Shown: positions 35,254 through 45,045, numbered from the stretch's first letter. The stretch: 64,000 nucleotides of DNA from Autumnicola musiva (GCF_031846585.1 NZ_JAVRHK010000005.1:1-64000), one strand, 5' to 3'. Notes: generated by a model not told the origin, from the sequence alone. Numbers and translations: made by a program.

Positions 35254-36747
35254 ATGACATTGAAGAAAATTATATATTTTTCTGCTATTGCTATTTTTTT
35301 CATCTCCTGTGAAAAGGATGATGAAATTCTTAATAATAGCGTGGCAGAAAATGAAAAGGAAGCTGCAACTGAAAATCCTGTAGAAGCAGCAGATATTGAA
35401 ATACAGGAGTTTATATATTCCGGTATGAATGATATTTATCTTTATCAAACCGATGTGCCGCAACTGGTTGATGGATATTTTGCAACGGATGCCGAAGAGG
35501 CTGATTTCCTACGTGGTTTTGAATCTCCTGAAGTTTTGTTTCAGAGTTTAATTTCTTCTCAGGACCGTTTCAGTTTTATCACTGATGATTATGTAGCTCT
35601 TGAAGAAAGTTTCGACGGAATTAGCAGCAGCACAGCCGGTATGGAATATGGCCTGGGCAGGATTAGTGGTACCAACAATATCTTTGCTTTTCTGCGGTAT
35701 GTTTTACCTGATACACCTGCGGCAGAAGAAGGACTTGAGAGAGGCACGGTTTTTACAGAAGTAAATGGAGAAAAAATGACATTGGATAATTTTGAAGATT
35801 TACTTGAAACCGATTCCTTTACCATAAATATTGGTAAAATTGAAGGAGGAAGCATAGTAATGTCGGACAGGACAGCAACTCTAACAAAAAAACAATATAC
35901 CGAAAATCCGGTTTACCTGGCGAAAACCCTGAATCTTGAAGGTGAGAAAATTGGCTACCTCATGTACAACAGCTTTATTGCCGATTTTGATGACGAGCTT
36001 AATGCTGAATTTGGTAAATTTAAAGCTGAGGGTATAACCAATCTTATCCTTGATTTTCGCTATAATGGTGGTGGATCTGTAGAATCGGCTGTGGATTTAG
36101 CCAGTATGATTACAGGACAGTATGAGGGAGAAATTTTTATGAAAGAACAATGGAATCCCAGGTATCAGGAATATCTGGAAGCTCAAAATGCCGAGAACCT
36201 TATTAACAGGTTTGATTCTAAGATAAGAACAGGAGAATCCATTAATAGCTTAAACCTTTCCAAAGTTTATGTTATTACCAGTCCCAGTACGGCATCTGCA
36301 AGCGAACTTGTTATAAATGGACTTGAACCATACATTAACGTGGTACAAATTGGTGAAATTACCACCGGAAAGTTTCAGGCTTCAGTAACCTTGTATGACA
36401 GCCCGGATTATGCCCGTAAGGATGCCAATGAAAATCACACATATGCAATTCAACCCCTTGTTTTTAAATCGGCGAACGCAGATGGAAAATCTGATTACAT
36501 TGATGGATTATTACCAGATGTGGAATTACCGGAAAGTATAAACAATTTAGGAGTTTTAGGGGAAACTTCAGAACCACTTCTAAAAGCCGCTATTAATCAT
36601 CTACTGGGGCAACCACAGGAAAAAAGAAGTGAAGCTTCTGTAAAAGCAGCTCAAAGATTTATTCCTGTTGGAGAAAGCGGGATGAATAAACCTAACTTTC
36701 AAAGAATGTATATAGATAAACTACCGGCTAATCCCAGGAAAGATTAG
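35254..36747 (+). CDS. S41 family C-terminal-processing-like peptidase, lipoprotein
   Basis: 497 residues from ATG 35254. The signal peptide has lipobox FISC (Cys19); an upstream TTG would bury it. A PDZ-like region spans about 125-200 (PDTPAAEEGLERGTVFTEVN), then the S41 core: LILDFRYNGGGSVESA, nucleophile Ser in SPSTASASELVI and the general-base Lys in GEITTGKFQ. Unlike the S41 protein at 8856 it keeps the Ser-Lys pair. Likely surface or periplasmic lipoprotein protease. Followed by a terminator. Confidence 0.88.
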   Translation: MTLKKIIYFSAIAIFFISCEKDDEILNNSVAENEKEAATENPVEAADIEIQEFIYSGMNDIYLYQTDVPQLVDGYFATDAEEADFLRGFESPEVLFQSLISSQDRFSFITDDYVALEESFDGISSSTAGMEYGLGRISGTNNIFAFLRYVLPDTPAAEEGLERGTVFTEVNGEKMTLDNFEDLLETDSFTINIGKIEGGSIVMSDRTATLTKKQYTENPVYLAKTLNLEGEKIGYLMYNSFIADFDDELNAEFGKFKAEGITNLILDFRYNGGGSVESAVDLASMITGQYEGEIFMKEQWNPRYQEYLEAQNAENLINRFDSKIRTGESINSLNLSKVYVITSPSTASASELVINGLEPYINVVQIGEITTGKFQASVTLYDSPDYARKDANENHTYAIQPLVFKSANADGKSDYIDGLLPDVELPESINNLGVLGETSEPLLKAAINHLLGQPQEKRSEASVKAAQRFIPVGESGMNKPNFQRMYIDKLPANPRKD

Positions 36748-36785
36748 AAGGAGATAGATTAGAAAAAATAATACACAGATATAAG

Positions 36786-36812
36786 AAAAGCCCGGATTTT
36801 CGGGCTTTTTTT
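36786..36812. terminator. Bidirectional terminator between S41 peptidase and trxB
   Basis: AAAAGCCCG / CGGGCTTTTTTT with a 6-base loop. T runs on both strands, and it sits between the convergent ends of the two genes. Confidence 0.85.
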
Positions 36813-36897
36813 GACTACTAATATAGCCTTATAATGAATATTTTCAACCTTAATAAGTTTTAAGATTTTCACAGTTGATAAGGTATGTAACCTTTAG

Positions 36898-37893
36898 TTA
36901 CTGAACTGCTTCCTTCTTAGTCTGTGCATTTTCAATATCATCTTCCGCTTCAATTTCAGCAAGATAACGTTCTGCATCCAAAGCTGCCATACAGCCGGTA
37001 CCTGCTGCCGTAATTGCCTGCCGGTAAACTTTATCCTGAACATCTCCTGAAGCAAACACACCGGGAATATTGGTTTTTGTGGTTTTGCTGTTTGTAATAA
37101 TATAACCGGTTTCATCCATATCAAGCCAATCCTTAAAAATTTCGGTATTAGGTTTATGGCCTATAGCCACAAAAAATCCGGTAATATCTATTTCCTCTTT
37201 CTCTCCGGTTTGGTTATTAATCATTCTAAGGCCTTCCACCACCTGGTCCCCCAAAATCTCGTCAACTTCGGTATTATACCTTAAATCAATATTTTCGGTA
37301 GTCTCCACTCTGTGTTGCATAGCCTTGGAAGCTTTCATATAATCCTTACGTACCAACATGGTCACTTTTTTGCAAATATTGGCAAGATAGGTAGCCTCTT
37401 CTGCAGCAGTGTCGCCACCTCCAACAATGGCCACATCCTGACCTTTATAAAAGAAGCCGTCACATACTGCACAAGCCGAAACTCCGCCTCCTCTTAATTT
37501 CTGCTCACTTGGCAACCCAAGATATTTAGCCGTAGCCCCGGTAGAAATAATTATGGTTTCTGCCTCTATCCAATTAGAATTATCAATACAAGCTTTATGA
37601 ATACCCCCTGCTTTTTTGCTGAATTCCACTTCAGTAACCATTCCTATTCTCACTTTGGTTCCAAAACGCTCTGCCTGTTTCTGAAGGTCCACCATCATTT
37701 GAGGACCATCAATCCCATCAGGATAGCCGGGAAAATTATCAACTTCAGTAGTGGTAGTTAACTGCCCCCCCGGTTCCATTCCGGTATACATCACCGGCTT
37801 CATATCGGCCCGGGATGCGTAAATAGCTGCAGTATATCCTGCCGGTCCGGAGCCGATAATAAGACATTTTATTCTTTCAATGTTGTCGCTCAT
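36898..37893 (-). CDS. trxB: Thioredoxin reductase
   Basis: 331 residues. FAD motif GSGPAG (14-19), redox-active CAVCD (C141, C144), NADPH motif GGGDTA (158-163) and the second FAD motif near ASGDVQD. Length and order match bacterial TrxB; a C-terminal acidic tail (EDDIENAQTKKEAVQ) is an extension common in Flavobacteriia. It reduces thioredoxin with NADPH in the cytoplasm. Monocistronic. Confidence 0.95.
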   Translation of the reverse strand: MSDNIERIKCLIIGSGPAGYTAAIYASRADMKPVMYTGMEPGGQLTTTTEVDNFPGYPDGIDGPQMMVDLQKQAERFGTKVRIGMVTEVEFSKKAGGIHKACIDNSNWIEAETIIISTGATAKYLGLPSEQKLRGGGVSACAVCDGFFYKGQDVAIVGGGDTAAEEATYLANICKKVTMLVRKDYMKASKAMQHRVETTENIDLRYNTEVDEILGDQVVEGLRMINNQTGEKEEIDITGFFVAIGHKPNTEIFKDWLDMDETGYIITNSKTTKTNIPGVFASGDVQDKVYRQAITAAGTGCMAALDAERYLAEIEAEDDIENAQTKKEAVQ

Positions 37894-38071
37894 ATCAAAT
37901 AAATTTTGGATTGTAAAAATACTAACTTTAGTCCAAACCTATAGCCTAAACTAATTAAGATTCATTATTCGCCAATAGTTGTAACGCATTAAATAGAACA
38001 GAAGTAAACCGGTTTTAAAAAGTAAAAACTTAATTTACCGTTTGCTCTATAAAAAAGTAACTTTGCCTGCA

Positions 38072-38704
38072 ATGGAGCTTAGCTTATTCAATGTACTGGA
38101 TATCCTGGGAACAATGGCCTTTGCCATTTCAGGAGCACTTACTGCAATGGACCGGAAACTGGATCTTTTCGGAGTCTTTATAATTGCCTTTGTCACGGCT
38201 ATTGGCGGCGGTACACTTCGGGACGTTCTTATTGGGAATACACCGGTTATCTGGATGGAAAACACACTTTATATCTATCTTATCGGGATTTTTACCATTC
38301 TGGCTATTATCTTCAGAAATAAAATTTATTATTTAAGAAGGTCGCTTTTTCTTTTTGATACCATTGGTCTTGGTGTTTTTACCATTACGGGAGTGGAAAC
38401 CGGAATAAGAAATGAACTTGATCCAATAATCTCTGTAGCACTAGGTGCAATGACGGGTACTTTTGGTGGTGTGATTCGTGATATTCTCTGTAATGAAATT
38501 CCTGTTATCTTCAGAAAAGAAATCTACGCCACTGCCTGCCTTATAGGTGCCTCCGCTTTTGTTCTCCTTTACAATTTTGGGGTGAATACAGATGTTATAT
38601 ATATAGTAACCTCTTTAACCGTAATTATTATCCGGCTGCTAGTGGTAAAATATAAGATCTCCCTCCCATCTTTCCACCTTAATTCCGGGAAAGGTAATTT
38701 TTAA
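38072..38704 (+). CDS. TRIC-type channel / UPF0126 (YicG-like) membrane protein
   Basis: 210 residues from ATG 38072 (MELSLFNVLD); an upstream TTG would overlap the -7-like TAACTTTG at 38058-38065. Seven membrane segments in two repeats, each with a Gly-rich kinked helix: AIGGGTLRDVLIG and TGTFGGVIRDILC. This is the trimeric intracellular cation channel / UPF0126 family. Physiological cargo unclear (potassium, or glycine in YicG-like members). Its 3' end overlaps the convergent dehydrogenase gene by 26 bases. Confidence 0.88.
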   Translation: MELSLFNVLDILGTMAFAISGALTAMDRKLDLFGVFIIAFVTAIGGGTLRDVLIGNTPVIWMENTLYIYLIGIFTILAIIFRNKIYYLRRSLFLFDTIGLGVFTITGVETGIRNELDPIISVALGAMTGTFGGVIRDILCNEIPVIFRKEIYATACLIGASAFVLLYNFGVNTDVIYIVTSLTVIIIRLLVVKYKISLPSFHLNSGKGNF

Positions 38705-39584
38705 GGTTTTCTATAACCTTTTCTGATAAACGGGTTTCAGTTTCAGCAGACCAGCCTGCGCTTTTTTCTGCGGAAATAATATTAGTATGTTTTAATACCC
38801 TTCCGTCCAGGGCATTTTTCCCGTCCCCATCAAAAATGGCAAAATTTGAAGTATCCTTTATCCAGTCCTGAAAAGCAGCTTCATTAAAAGGAAGGCCAAG
38901 AGAAGTATTAATCAGGATTTTTCCTGAACCCAAAGCAGCAAATTCTTCTTTTCCCAAAATTTCAATATTCTTCGGAAGATGAATACTGACTATTTCTGAG
39001 GTTTCCAACAGTTCATTTAAAGGCAGGTATTTAACATTTTTCGCCTCCCATTCTTTTTTCCGGCTTCGGCTAAAATAATACAGATCTGCTCCAAATGGCA
39101 GCAGGCATTTTGCCAGTAATCGTCCGGTAACTCCCAGGCCGATAATTCCAATTTTTCGGTTGGTAAGTTCCATCGGCATTTCCCGCCACTGATTTTCACC
39201 AAAACCATGGAGCAGTCTCACCAGGTCTGAAACAATGAATTCAATTACCCCCGGATCACCATAATCTCTTATTCCCGTAACCTCTATTCCTTTATCCCGG
39301 GCGAAGTTTACCGCCACGTTAGCCGACTCATCATCATAAAGACTGCAGCACATACCGATATATTTCAAATTTGGACAGTTGCTAATAATTTCCCTGTCCA
39401 GGTGAGTACGCCATGAAACCAGGACCGCTTCAGCATTCCCGATACGTCCTATAATTTCATCTTGGGAGGATGGATAATCTTTATAAACTTCAACTTCAGT
39501 TTTACTGTATTTTTCTAATTCCTGTAAAGCCCAATCCTGTAGTTTGGTATGATCTACAGAAACAATTTTGTTGAATTGCCGCAT
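38679..39584 (-). CDS. D-isomer-specific 2-hydroxyacid dehydrogenase family protein
   Basis: 301 residues. Substrate-binding half at the N-terminus, NAD motif KIGIIGLGVTGRLLAKCL (about 143-160), and catalytic-domain residues toward ILINTSLG. The usual Arg-Glu-His triad is hard to place; the C-terminal His is replaced by an SAEKSAGW context, so catalysis may differ from classic D-lactate or phosphoglycerate dehydrogenases. It is the last gene of the epimerase-VKOR-SPW operon, 32 bases after the SPW gene. Confidence 0.8.
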   Translation of the reverse strand: MRQFNKIVSVDHTKLQDWALQELEKYSKTEVEVYKDYPSSQDEIIGRIGNAEAVLVSWRTHLDREIISNCPNLKYIGMCCSLYDDESANVAVNFARDKGIEVTGIRDYGDPGVIEFIVSDLVRLLHGFGENQWREMPMELTNRKIGIIGLGVTGRLLAKCLLPFGADLYYFSRSRKKEWEAKNVKYLPLNELLETSEIVSIHLPKNIEILGKEEFAALGSGKILINTSLGLPFNEAAFQDWIKDTSNFAIFDGDGKNALDGRVLKHTNIISAEKSAGWSAETETRLSEKVIENLKNYLSRN

Positions 39585-39616
39585 ATATTTTTTTCCGAAG
39601 ATAATAATACTGAAAT

Positions 39617-39979
39617 TTATTGCTGCATATGAGCGGGATTATCCTTCCATAATGATCTCCAACCTCCGCCAAACCTGCTTTCAATTTTTCCCTGTATTGA
39701 AGAAAAAATAATAACCAATATTCCTGTTCCCATATCACTAACAATCGCCCAGGTATCGGTATAGCCTAATATCCATGGAGCAAGCAGCAACCATGCTCCT
39801 ATTGGTAAATTCCATTTCCTTACGTTTCGCGTAGCTTCCCACCAGGAAACAACCGCAAAGGTTACAATTACAGGCCCGGCAATATGCCCATTATCGGCAT
39901 GAGCAGCGGTATTGCCAATAAAACCCGGAGCGGCCATAAGCCATATTCCTAAAATAGTATTTATTACTTGTGCCCACAT
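39617..39979 (-). CDS. SPW-repeat membrane protein
   Basis: 120 residues, four membrane segments in two similar halves: INTILGIWLMAAPGF and LPIGAWLLLAPWILG. The W-L-(x)-A-P-W/G pattern is the SPW repeat. Function is not established. The gene starts 1 base after the VKOR-like gene's stop, so expression is coupled to it. The tail ends in RFGGGWRSLWKDNPAHMQQ, likely cytoplasmic. Confidence 0.85.
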   Translation of the reverse strand: MWAQVINTILGIWLMAAPGFIGNTAAHADNGHIAGPVIVTFAVVSWWEATRNVRKWNLPIGAWLLLAPWILGYTDTWAIVSDMGTGILVIIFSSIQGKIESRFGGGWRSLWKDNPAHMQQ

Positions 39980-39980
39980 C

Positions 39981-40553
39981 TTAATTTACTTTTTCAATTT
40001 CAGATTTCACACCCCAAAAGGCTTTCCAGGTAGAAGCGCCCGATCTTTTTACCCGCTGCATATATTGAAGGCTGGCCAGCATTTCATCCATAGCCGGGCC
40101 AATCATTGCTATCGAAATTACTGCAGAACACAGGCAAAGTGTACACCAGGCTGAAAATAATACCGGTTGAAATACCACCAGCATTACACTTACAAACCCT
40201 AACGGACCTACTGCCAGTCCAAAAACAATAACTATCCACGGCATCTTTTTCCAACGATGTGTGCCGCCAATTACCCCTGTAACAGCATCTACAAGGTAAC
40301 CTATAGCTCCTAAAGCCGCGTCGGGAATAGGCAATACATTCGAAATTTTTGAATTGAGTATTTCTTTACTTCCATTTCCAAAAAACGGCTCCCATACTGT
40401 ATCAATAATATTAAGCTGGTAAAGTGAGAGATATCCTGCAACAAACACACCTATTATTGCGAGTATTACTATGGGAAGTCTTTGTCCCCAGGTAGCCGGA
40501 TTATAATCCCATCCTGGCGGGATTTGATCAGTTTTTGAAGCCATACTACTCAA
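39981..40553 (-). CDS. Vitamin K epoxide reductase-like membrane protein lacking loop cysteines
   Basis: 190 residues, about four membrane helices. The active CxxC is WCTLC (C137, C140), followed by C142. VKOR enzymes also have a loop Cys pair before the second helix that relays electrons; here there is no Cys before 137, although the surrounding SKISNVLPIPDAALGAIGYL is well conserved. So it may act with an external thiol partner or have lost classic disulfide-relay activity. Overlaps the upstream epimerase gene by 8 bases and precedes SPW by 1 base. Confidence 0.85.
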   Translation of the reverse strand: MSSMASKTDQIPPGWDYNPATWGQRLPIVILAIIGVFVAGYLSLYQLNIIDTVWEPFFGNGSKEILNSKISNVLPIPDAALGAIGYLVDAVTGVIGGTHRWKKMPWIVIVFGLAVGPLGFVSVMLVVFQPVLFSAWCTLCLCSAVISIAMIGPAMDEMLASLQYMQRVKRSGASTWKAFWGVKSEIEKVN

Positions 40554-41619
40554 GATTATTTTTCTTAAACCAATTATCAGGATCCTTTTTCAGGTTTTTT
40601 ACGATCTCCGGCAAGGTATCCAGAAGCCGGTGTTTAGGCTCCCAACCTAAAACTTCTTTAGCCCTGGTGATATCCAGTTCATAATGATCTTCTGTACGAT
40701 CTATCATCCATGGCTTTATAAAAGGATCTCCCACCAGATCCCGCGCCCAGGCACCAGCTTTTGCCACAGGTTTGGGCATTTCATAAGTTTCCCATTTTTC
40801 GCCGTGAAGCAGTTTCCCTATTTTATCCTGCAATTGCTTGTAAGTTGGACTTGTTGGTTCCCCAATATTAATTGCCATTTCATTGGGAATTTTATCTCTG
40901 CGTTCCACCGTTTTTTCCAGGGCATCAAGAACATCTTCGAGATGTACAAAAACATCTCCGCTGTTCATGTCTCCGGAATAAAAATGACTAATAAAATCTT
41001 TTTCGTAGATCCTTTTTATTTGTTGTGTAACGGGAATGGAATGTCCCATTTCATTATAAGCGCCTCCAACCCGAAGAAATACTGTTGGAATATCACCGTT
41101 TTCATTTTTAATAAGATCCTCTGTCTGGATTTTTGATTCCGGGTAACCCCAGTTTGCTTCCACAGGACAGTCTTCATTTATTTTCCTGCCGTGCTTAGTA
41201 GGTTTGTAAATAAGATCTGAACTGGAATAAATAAACTGGCCCACTTCAAAATCCTGTAGTTGTCTTAGGAATTTTCTGGTTCCCTCTACATTAATTTTAT
41301 CATAGGCAGGACTATCTTTTGTATTGAAACTATAAAAAGCTGCAAGATGAATCACTGAAGCTATTTTGTTCCCGTAACCATACCTTATGCGCTCCATGGC
41401 AGCATCTATGGCATGTTCATCTGTAATATCAAAATTCACACATTCAGCCTTAAGCGGCGGATAAGGAGGGCCAACTCTATCCAGGCCTATAACACGATAG
41501 TTTTTCGCCAGTCTTTCTATTAAAGGATAACCTATAAGTCCACTGCTACCGGTAATAAGAACAACTTCTTTATCTTCGATACGTGCCCCTTTTTCAGGGT
41601 GATCTATAATTTTATCCAT
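40546..41619 (-). CDS. NAD-dependent epimerase/dehydratase (extended SDR)
   Basis: 357 residues. Rossmann motif VVLITGSSGLIGYPL (about 19-33), catalytic Tyr-Lys in GYPESK with Ser-Ser in YSSSDLIY, and VIHLAAFYSF. Typical of nucleotide-sugar epimerases, reductases or dehydratases; product unknown. First gene of the four-gene minus-strand operon with VKOR-like, SPW and 2-hydroxyacid dehydrogenase genes. The N-terminal 16 residues before the motif are an extra charged extension. Confidence 0.87.
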   Translation of the reverse strand: MDKIIDHPEKGARIEDKEVVLITGSSGLIGYPLIERLAKNYRVIGLDRVGPPYPPLKAECVNFDITDEHAIDAAMERIRYGYGNKIASVIHLAAFYSFNTKDSPAYDKINVEGTRKFLRQLQDFEVGQFIYSSSDLIYKPTKHGRKINEDCPVEANWGYPESKIQTEDLIKNENGDIPTVFLRVGGAYNEMGHSIPVTQQIKRIYEKDFISHFYSGDMNSGDVFVHLEDVLDALEKTVERRDKIPNEMAINIGEPTSPTYKQLQDKIGKLLHGEKWETYEMPKPVAKAGAWARDLVGDPFIKPWMIDRTEDHYELDITRAKEVLGWEPKHRLLDTLPEIVKNLKKDPDNWFKKNNLE

Positions 41620-42018
41620 AAATTGATTGTTTTTTTGGCTGATTTATAGTTTACCTGAAATTAGTAAAATGTTTATGAAGCTCCCGAAATACGATAATTT
41701 TTAACAAAATTATAAGGAGAAACAGCCACCGGAAAAATTACGCATTGGATTTCAAATTTCCCTCTCCGAAGTATATCATAATTGTATCGTCAACCTAAAC
41801 CCGATTCAGGGTTTTTGTGAAAAATTATGGATATTCCAGGTATAGGAGATGCTGAAAGAAAAGAGGCTGACGAAAAGTGTTCTCGTCAGCCCGAACTATT
41901 TTAGGATCACCTGAAAAATAACGAGGTAACCGGATGAGTTTCTTAAATAAATTAAGAATGACGTATTTTAAAAAATTTGGACTGCCTTTTTCAAATTAAT
42001 TTTCAGTAAGTACCAAAC
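41620..42018. other. Intergenic region with two hairpins
   Basis: About 400 bases with no supported gene. It includes the hairpin at 41865-41891, reported separately, and a second small stem AAACCC/GGGTTT (about 41798-41816). The right side must hold the epimerase operon's promoter near 41620-41700, though no clear TAnnTTTG was found. Confidence 0.45.
41865..41891 (-). terminator. Probable terminator of the acyl-CoA carboxylase operon
   Basis: Nine-base perfect stem GGCTGACGA (41865-41873) / TCGTCAGCC (41883-41891), followed on the minus strand by TCTTTTCTTTC. About 125 bases after the carboxyltransferase stop. Confidence 0.6.
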
Positions 42019-43560
42019 CTATAACGGAATATTGCCATGTTTACGGTCTATTCGCAGAATTTGCTTTTTTTCCAACATAGCAAACGCCTTTAGCAATTTT
42101 CGCCGGGTATCCCGGGGCATTATTACCTCATCAATAAAGCCACGTTGTGCTGCCTTAAACGGATTAGCAAATTTTTCGGCATATTCTGCTTCTTTTTCTG
42201 AAAGTTTCACTTCAGGATCTTCAGCCTCTTTAATTTCTTTTCTGAATATAATTTCACTCGCTCCCTTGGCTCCCATTACGGCAATTTCCGCAGTTGGCCA
42301 GGCGTAATTAAGATCGGCTCCAATATGCTTACTGTTCATCACATCATAAGCCCCGCCGTAAGCTTTCCTGGTGATTACCGTTACCCGCGGCACAGTTGCC
42401 TCACTAAGGGCATAAAGCAATTTTGCGCCATGAAGAATTATCCCGTTCCATTCCTGATCGGTTCCCGGTAGAAATCCGGGAACATCCACTAATACCAGCA
42501 ACGGAATATTGAAACAGTCACAAAAACGAACAAAACGTGCCGCTTTTTTAGAGCTGTCTACGTCCAGAACGCCTGCCAGGCTCATCGGCTGGTTAGCCAC
42601 AATTCCTATACTTCTACCGCCAAGCCGCGCAAATCCTACAATAATATTATCGGCGTAATTTTTATGTATTTCAAAAAAAGAATCTTCATCAATAATTCCT
42701 TTTATCACCTCATGCATATCATAAGGTTTATTAGAATTATCTGGTACCAATGTATCCAGGTTTTCCCGTATTTCATCCCCTAATTCATAAGGCAAATTTT
42801 CGGGAGTGTCTTTATTGTTCTGCGGAAGATAGCTCATGAGAGTTTTGATATCTTCCAGACAGGTAATATCATTGGGAGATGTAATATGCGTAACGCCCGA
42901 TTTTGTGGAATGTGTACTGGCCCCACCAAGTTCTTCTGAAGTCACTTCTTCATTGGTCACCGTTTTTACAACATTTGGGCCGGTAACAAACATATAGCTG
43001 GTATCCTGAACCATCAGTGTAAAATCTGTCATTGCAGGAGAATAAACCGCTCCGCCGGCGCAAGGACCCATGATAGCAGAAATTTGCGGAATTACGCCCG
43101 ATGCCTGCACATTTCGGTAGAAAATATCTGCATAACCACCTAAAGATTTTACGCCTTCCTGAATCCTTGCTCCACCGGAATCGTTCAAGCCAACAATGGG
43201 TGCGCCAACCTTCATGGCATGATCCATAACTTTACAGATTTTCTCCGCATGGGTTTCAGACAAAGCTCCGCCAAAAACAGTAAAATCCTGCGCAAAAACG
43301 TATATCAATCGGCCATTTATTGTTCCGTAACCGGTCACTACGCCGTCCCCATAATATTGTTGTTTGTCCATCCCGAAATCTGTGGTGCGATGGGTTACCA
43401 GAATTCCAATTTCCTCAAAAGAACCTTCATCTAAAAGATAATCTACTCGTTCTCTTGCAGTTAATTTCTTTTTATCGTGCTGTTTGGCAATTCTTTTTTC
43501 ACCTCCTCCTAAATGGGCCTGTGCAACTTTATCTTTTAATTTTTCTATGTTTTTGCTCAT
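42019..43560 (-). CDS. pccB: Acyl-CoA carboxylase carboxyltransferase subunit (probably propionyl-CoA)
   Basis: 513 residues. Both crotonase-like halves of a carboxyltransferase are present: GLNDSGGARIQEGVKSLGGY with IMGPCAGGAVYSPAMTDF for the acyl-CoA half, and LVDVPGFLPGTDQEWNGII and TRKAYGGAYDVM for the biotin half. Single-chain length near 510 fits propionyl/methylmalonyl-CoA-type PccB rather than split AccA/AccD. It would take CO2 from carboxybiotin to the acyl-CoA. Third gene of the operon with biotin carboxylase and carrier. Propionyl-CoA is the likeliest substrate; acetyl-CoA cannot be excluded. Confidence 0.9.
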   Translation of the reverse strand: MSKNIEKLKDKVAQAHLGGGEKRIAKQHDKKKLTARERVDYLLDEGSFEEIGILVTHRTTDFGMDKQQYYGDGVVTGYGTINGRLIYVFAQDFTVFGGALSETHAEKICKVMDHAMKVGAPIVGLNDSGGARIQEGVKSLGGYADIFYRNVQASGVIPQISAIMGPCAGGAVYSPAMTDFTLMVQDTSYMFVTGPNVVKTVTNEEVTSEELGGASTHSTKSGVTHITSPNDITCLEDIKTLMSYLPQNNKDTPENLPYELGDEIRENLDTLVPDNSNKPYDMHEVIKGIIDEDSFFEIHKNYADNIIVGFARLGGRSIGIVANQPMSLAGVLDVDSSKKAARFVRFCDCFNIPLLVLVDVPGFLPGTDQEWNGIILHGAKLLYALSEATVPRVTVITRKAYGGAYDVMNSKHIGADLNYAWPTAEIAVMGAKGASEIIFRKEIKEAEDPEVKLSEKEAEYAEKFANPFKAAQRGFIDEVIMPRDTRRKLLKAFAMLEKKQILRIDRKHGNIPL

Positions 43561-43605
43561 TTTCTACAACTTCTGGATTTTTAATTCTAAATGTGAATCT
43601 CGAAT

Positions 43606-45045
43606 TTATTCTGGTAAGCGGACTAATTTCTGATCTTTCAAATATTGTTTTAAAGCAATTATACCTGCCAATTTTGCTTCTTCTGCTATCTTATCCTCCA
43701 TCTTTTCTGCGGAATAATATTTCTTCACAAAATGGGTGTCAAAATTTCCACTTCTGAAGGCTTCATGCTCAAAAACAAACTTTCCAAAAGGCAGTGTGGT
43801 CATTACTCCTTTAATTTCATAATCATCAATAGCCTTTATCATTAATTGAATAGCCTCTTCCCTGCTTTTCCCATAAGTAACAAGTTTTGCCAGCATAGGA
43901 TCATAATAGATTGGCACTTCCATACCTTCTTCGAAACCATCATCAAGACGAATATTTTTGCCCCGGGGGCCACGATATCTTTCCAGCTTTCCAACACTCG
44001 GCATAAAATCTTCCATAGGATCTTCAGCGTAAACCCTTAACTCTACCGCGTGCCCTTCAATCTTCAAATCTTCCTGTGAAAACTGAAGTTTTTCATCCCG
44101 TGCCACTTTTATTTGCTGCTCTACAAGGTCTATACCGGTAATTAGCTCCGTAACCGGGTGTTCCACCTGCAAACGGGTATTCATTTCAAGAAAGTAAAAG
44201 TTCTTTTTTTCATCCATCAGGAATTCCACGGTTCCGGCCCCAACATAGTCACAGGCTTTGGCAACTTTAACGGCCGCCTCTCCCATTTGTTTTCGAAGCT
44301 TTTCATCAAGAATTACTGAAGGGGCTTCTTCCACCACTTTTTGGTGGCGCCGCTGGATGCTGCATTCCCGCTCAAAAAGATGAAGAAAATTGCCATGGGT
44401 ATCTGACAATACCTGGATTTCAATATGCCTTGGCGAGCCCACATATTTTTCGATAAAAACCGAGCCGTCTCCAAACGCAGATTCGGCTTCACTTATCGCA
44501 CGCTGCATTTGTTCTGACAGGTCTTTTTCTTTCTCAACAACGCGCATTCCTTTTCCTCCACCTCCGGCGGAAGCTTTGATTAAAACAGGAAAGCCAATAT
44601 CCCGGGCAATTTTTTTTGCTTTTTCAACATCTGTAATGGCTTCATCTATGCCAGGAACCATGGGAATATAATATTTTTTTACCGCATCTTTCGCGGCCAG
44701 TTTACTCCCCATAATATTAATAGCCTTAGAACCAGGACCAATCCAAACCAGACCATTTTTTTCCACCTTTTCGGCAAAAGCAGCATTCTCACTTAAAAAC
44801 CCGTAGCCGGGATGGATCCCGTCCACCTTTAAATCTTTGGCTACTTTAATAATTTTCTCTCCCATTAGATAAGACTCGTTAGAAGGCGCTTCTCCAATGC
44901 AAACGGCCTCATCGGCAAATTTTACATGTGGAGAATTTCTATCGACTTTAGAAAAGACAGCCACGGTTTTAATTCCCATTTTTTGCACAGTTTTCATAAT
45001 GCGCAAAGCGATTTCTCCCCGATTGGCTACTAATATTTTTTCCAT
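43606..45045 (-). CDS. accC: Biotin carboxylase subunit
   Basis: 479 residues. ATP-grasp biotin carboxylase: KILVANRGEIALRIMKT at the start, HPGYGFLSENAAFA, Gly-rich ATP loop KASAGGGGKGMRVV, FIEKYVGSPRHIEIQVL, and catalytic EMNTRLQVEHPVTE with the Arg. Length is slightly over AccC (~450), typical for the stand-alone biotin carboxylase of PccA-type complexes without fused carrier. Carboxylates biotin on the carrier encoded 167 bases upstream. Confidence 0.93.
   Translation of the reverse strand: MEKILVANRGEIALRIMKTVQKMGIKTVAVFSKVDRNSPHVKFADEAVCIGEAPSNESYLMGEKIIKVAKDLKVDGIHPGYGFLSENAAFAEKVEKNGLVWIGPGSKAINIMGSKLAAKDAVKKYYIPMVPGIDEAITDVEKAKKIARDIGFPVLIKASAGGGGKGMRVVEKEKDLSEQMQRAISEAESAFGDGSVFIEKYVGSPRHIEIQVLSDTHGNFLHLFERECSIQRRHQKVVEEAPSVILDEKLRKQMGEAAVKVAKACDYVGAGTVEFLMDEKKNFYFLEMNTRLQVEHPVTELITGIDLVEQQIKVARDEKLQFSQEDLKIEGHAVELRVYAEDPMEDFMPSVGKLERYRGPRGKNIRLDDGFEEGMEVPIYYDPMLAKLVTYGKSREEAIQLMIKAIDDYEIKGVMTTLPFGKFVFEHEAFRSGNFDTHFVKKYYSAEKMEDKIAEEAKLAGIIALKQYLKDQKLVRLPE

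Noticed and set aside
41798..41816. A plus-strand terminator (AAACCC/GGGTTT with T run)
   Set aside because: No plus-strand gene ends anywhere near it, so its role is unclear and it was only mentioned in the intergenic entry.
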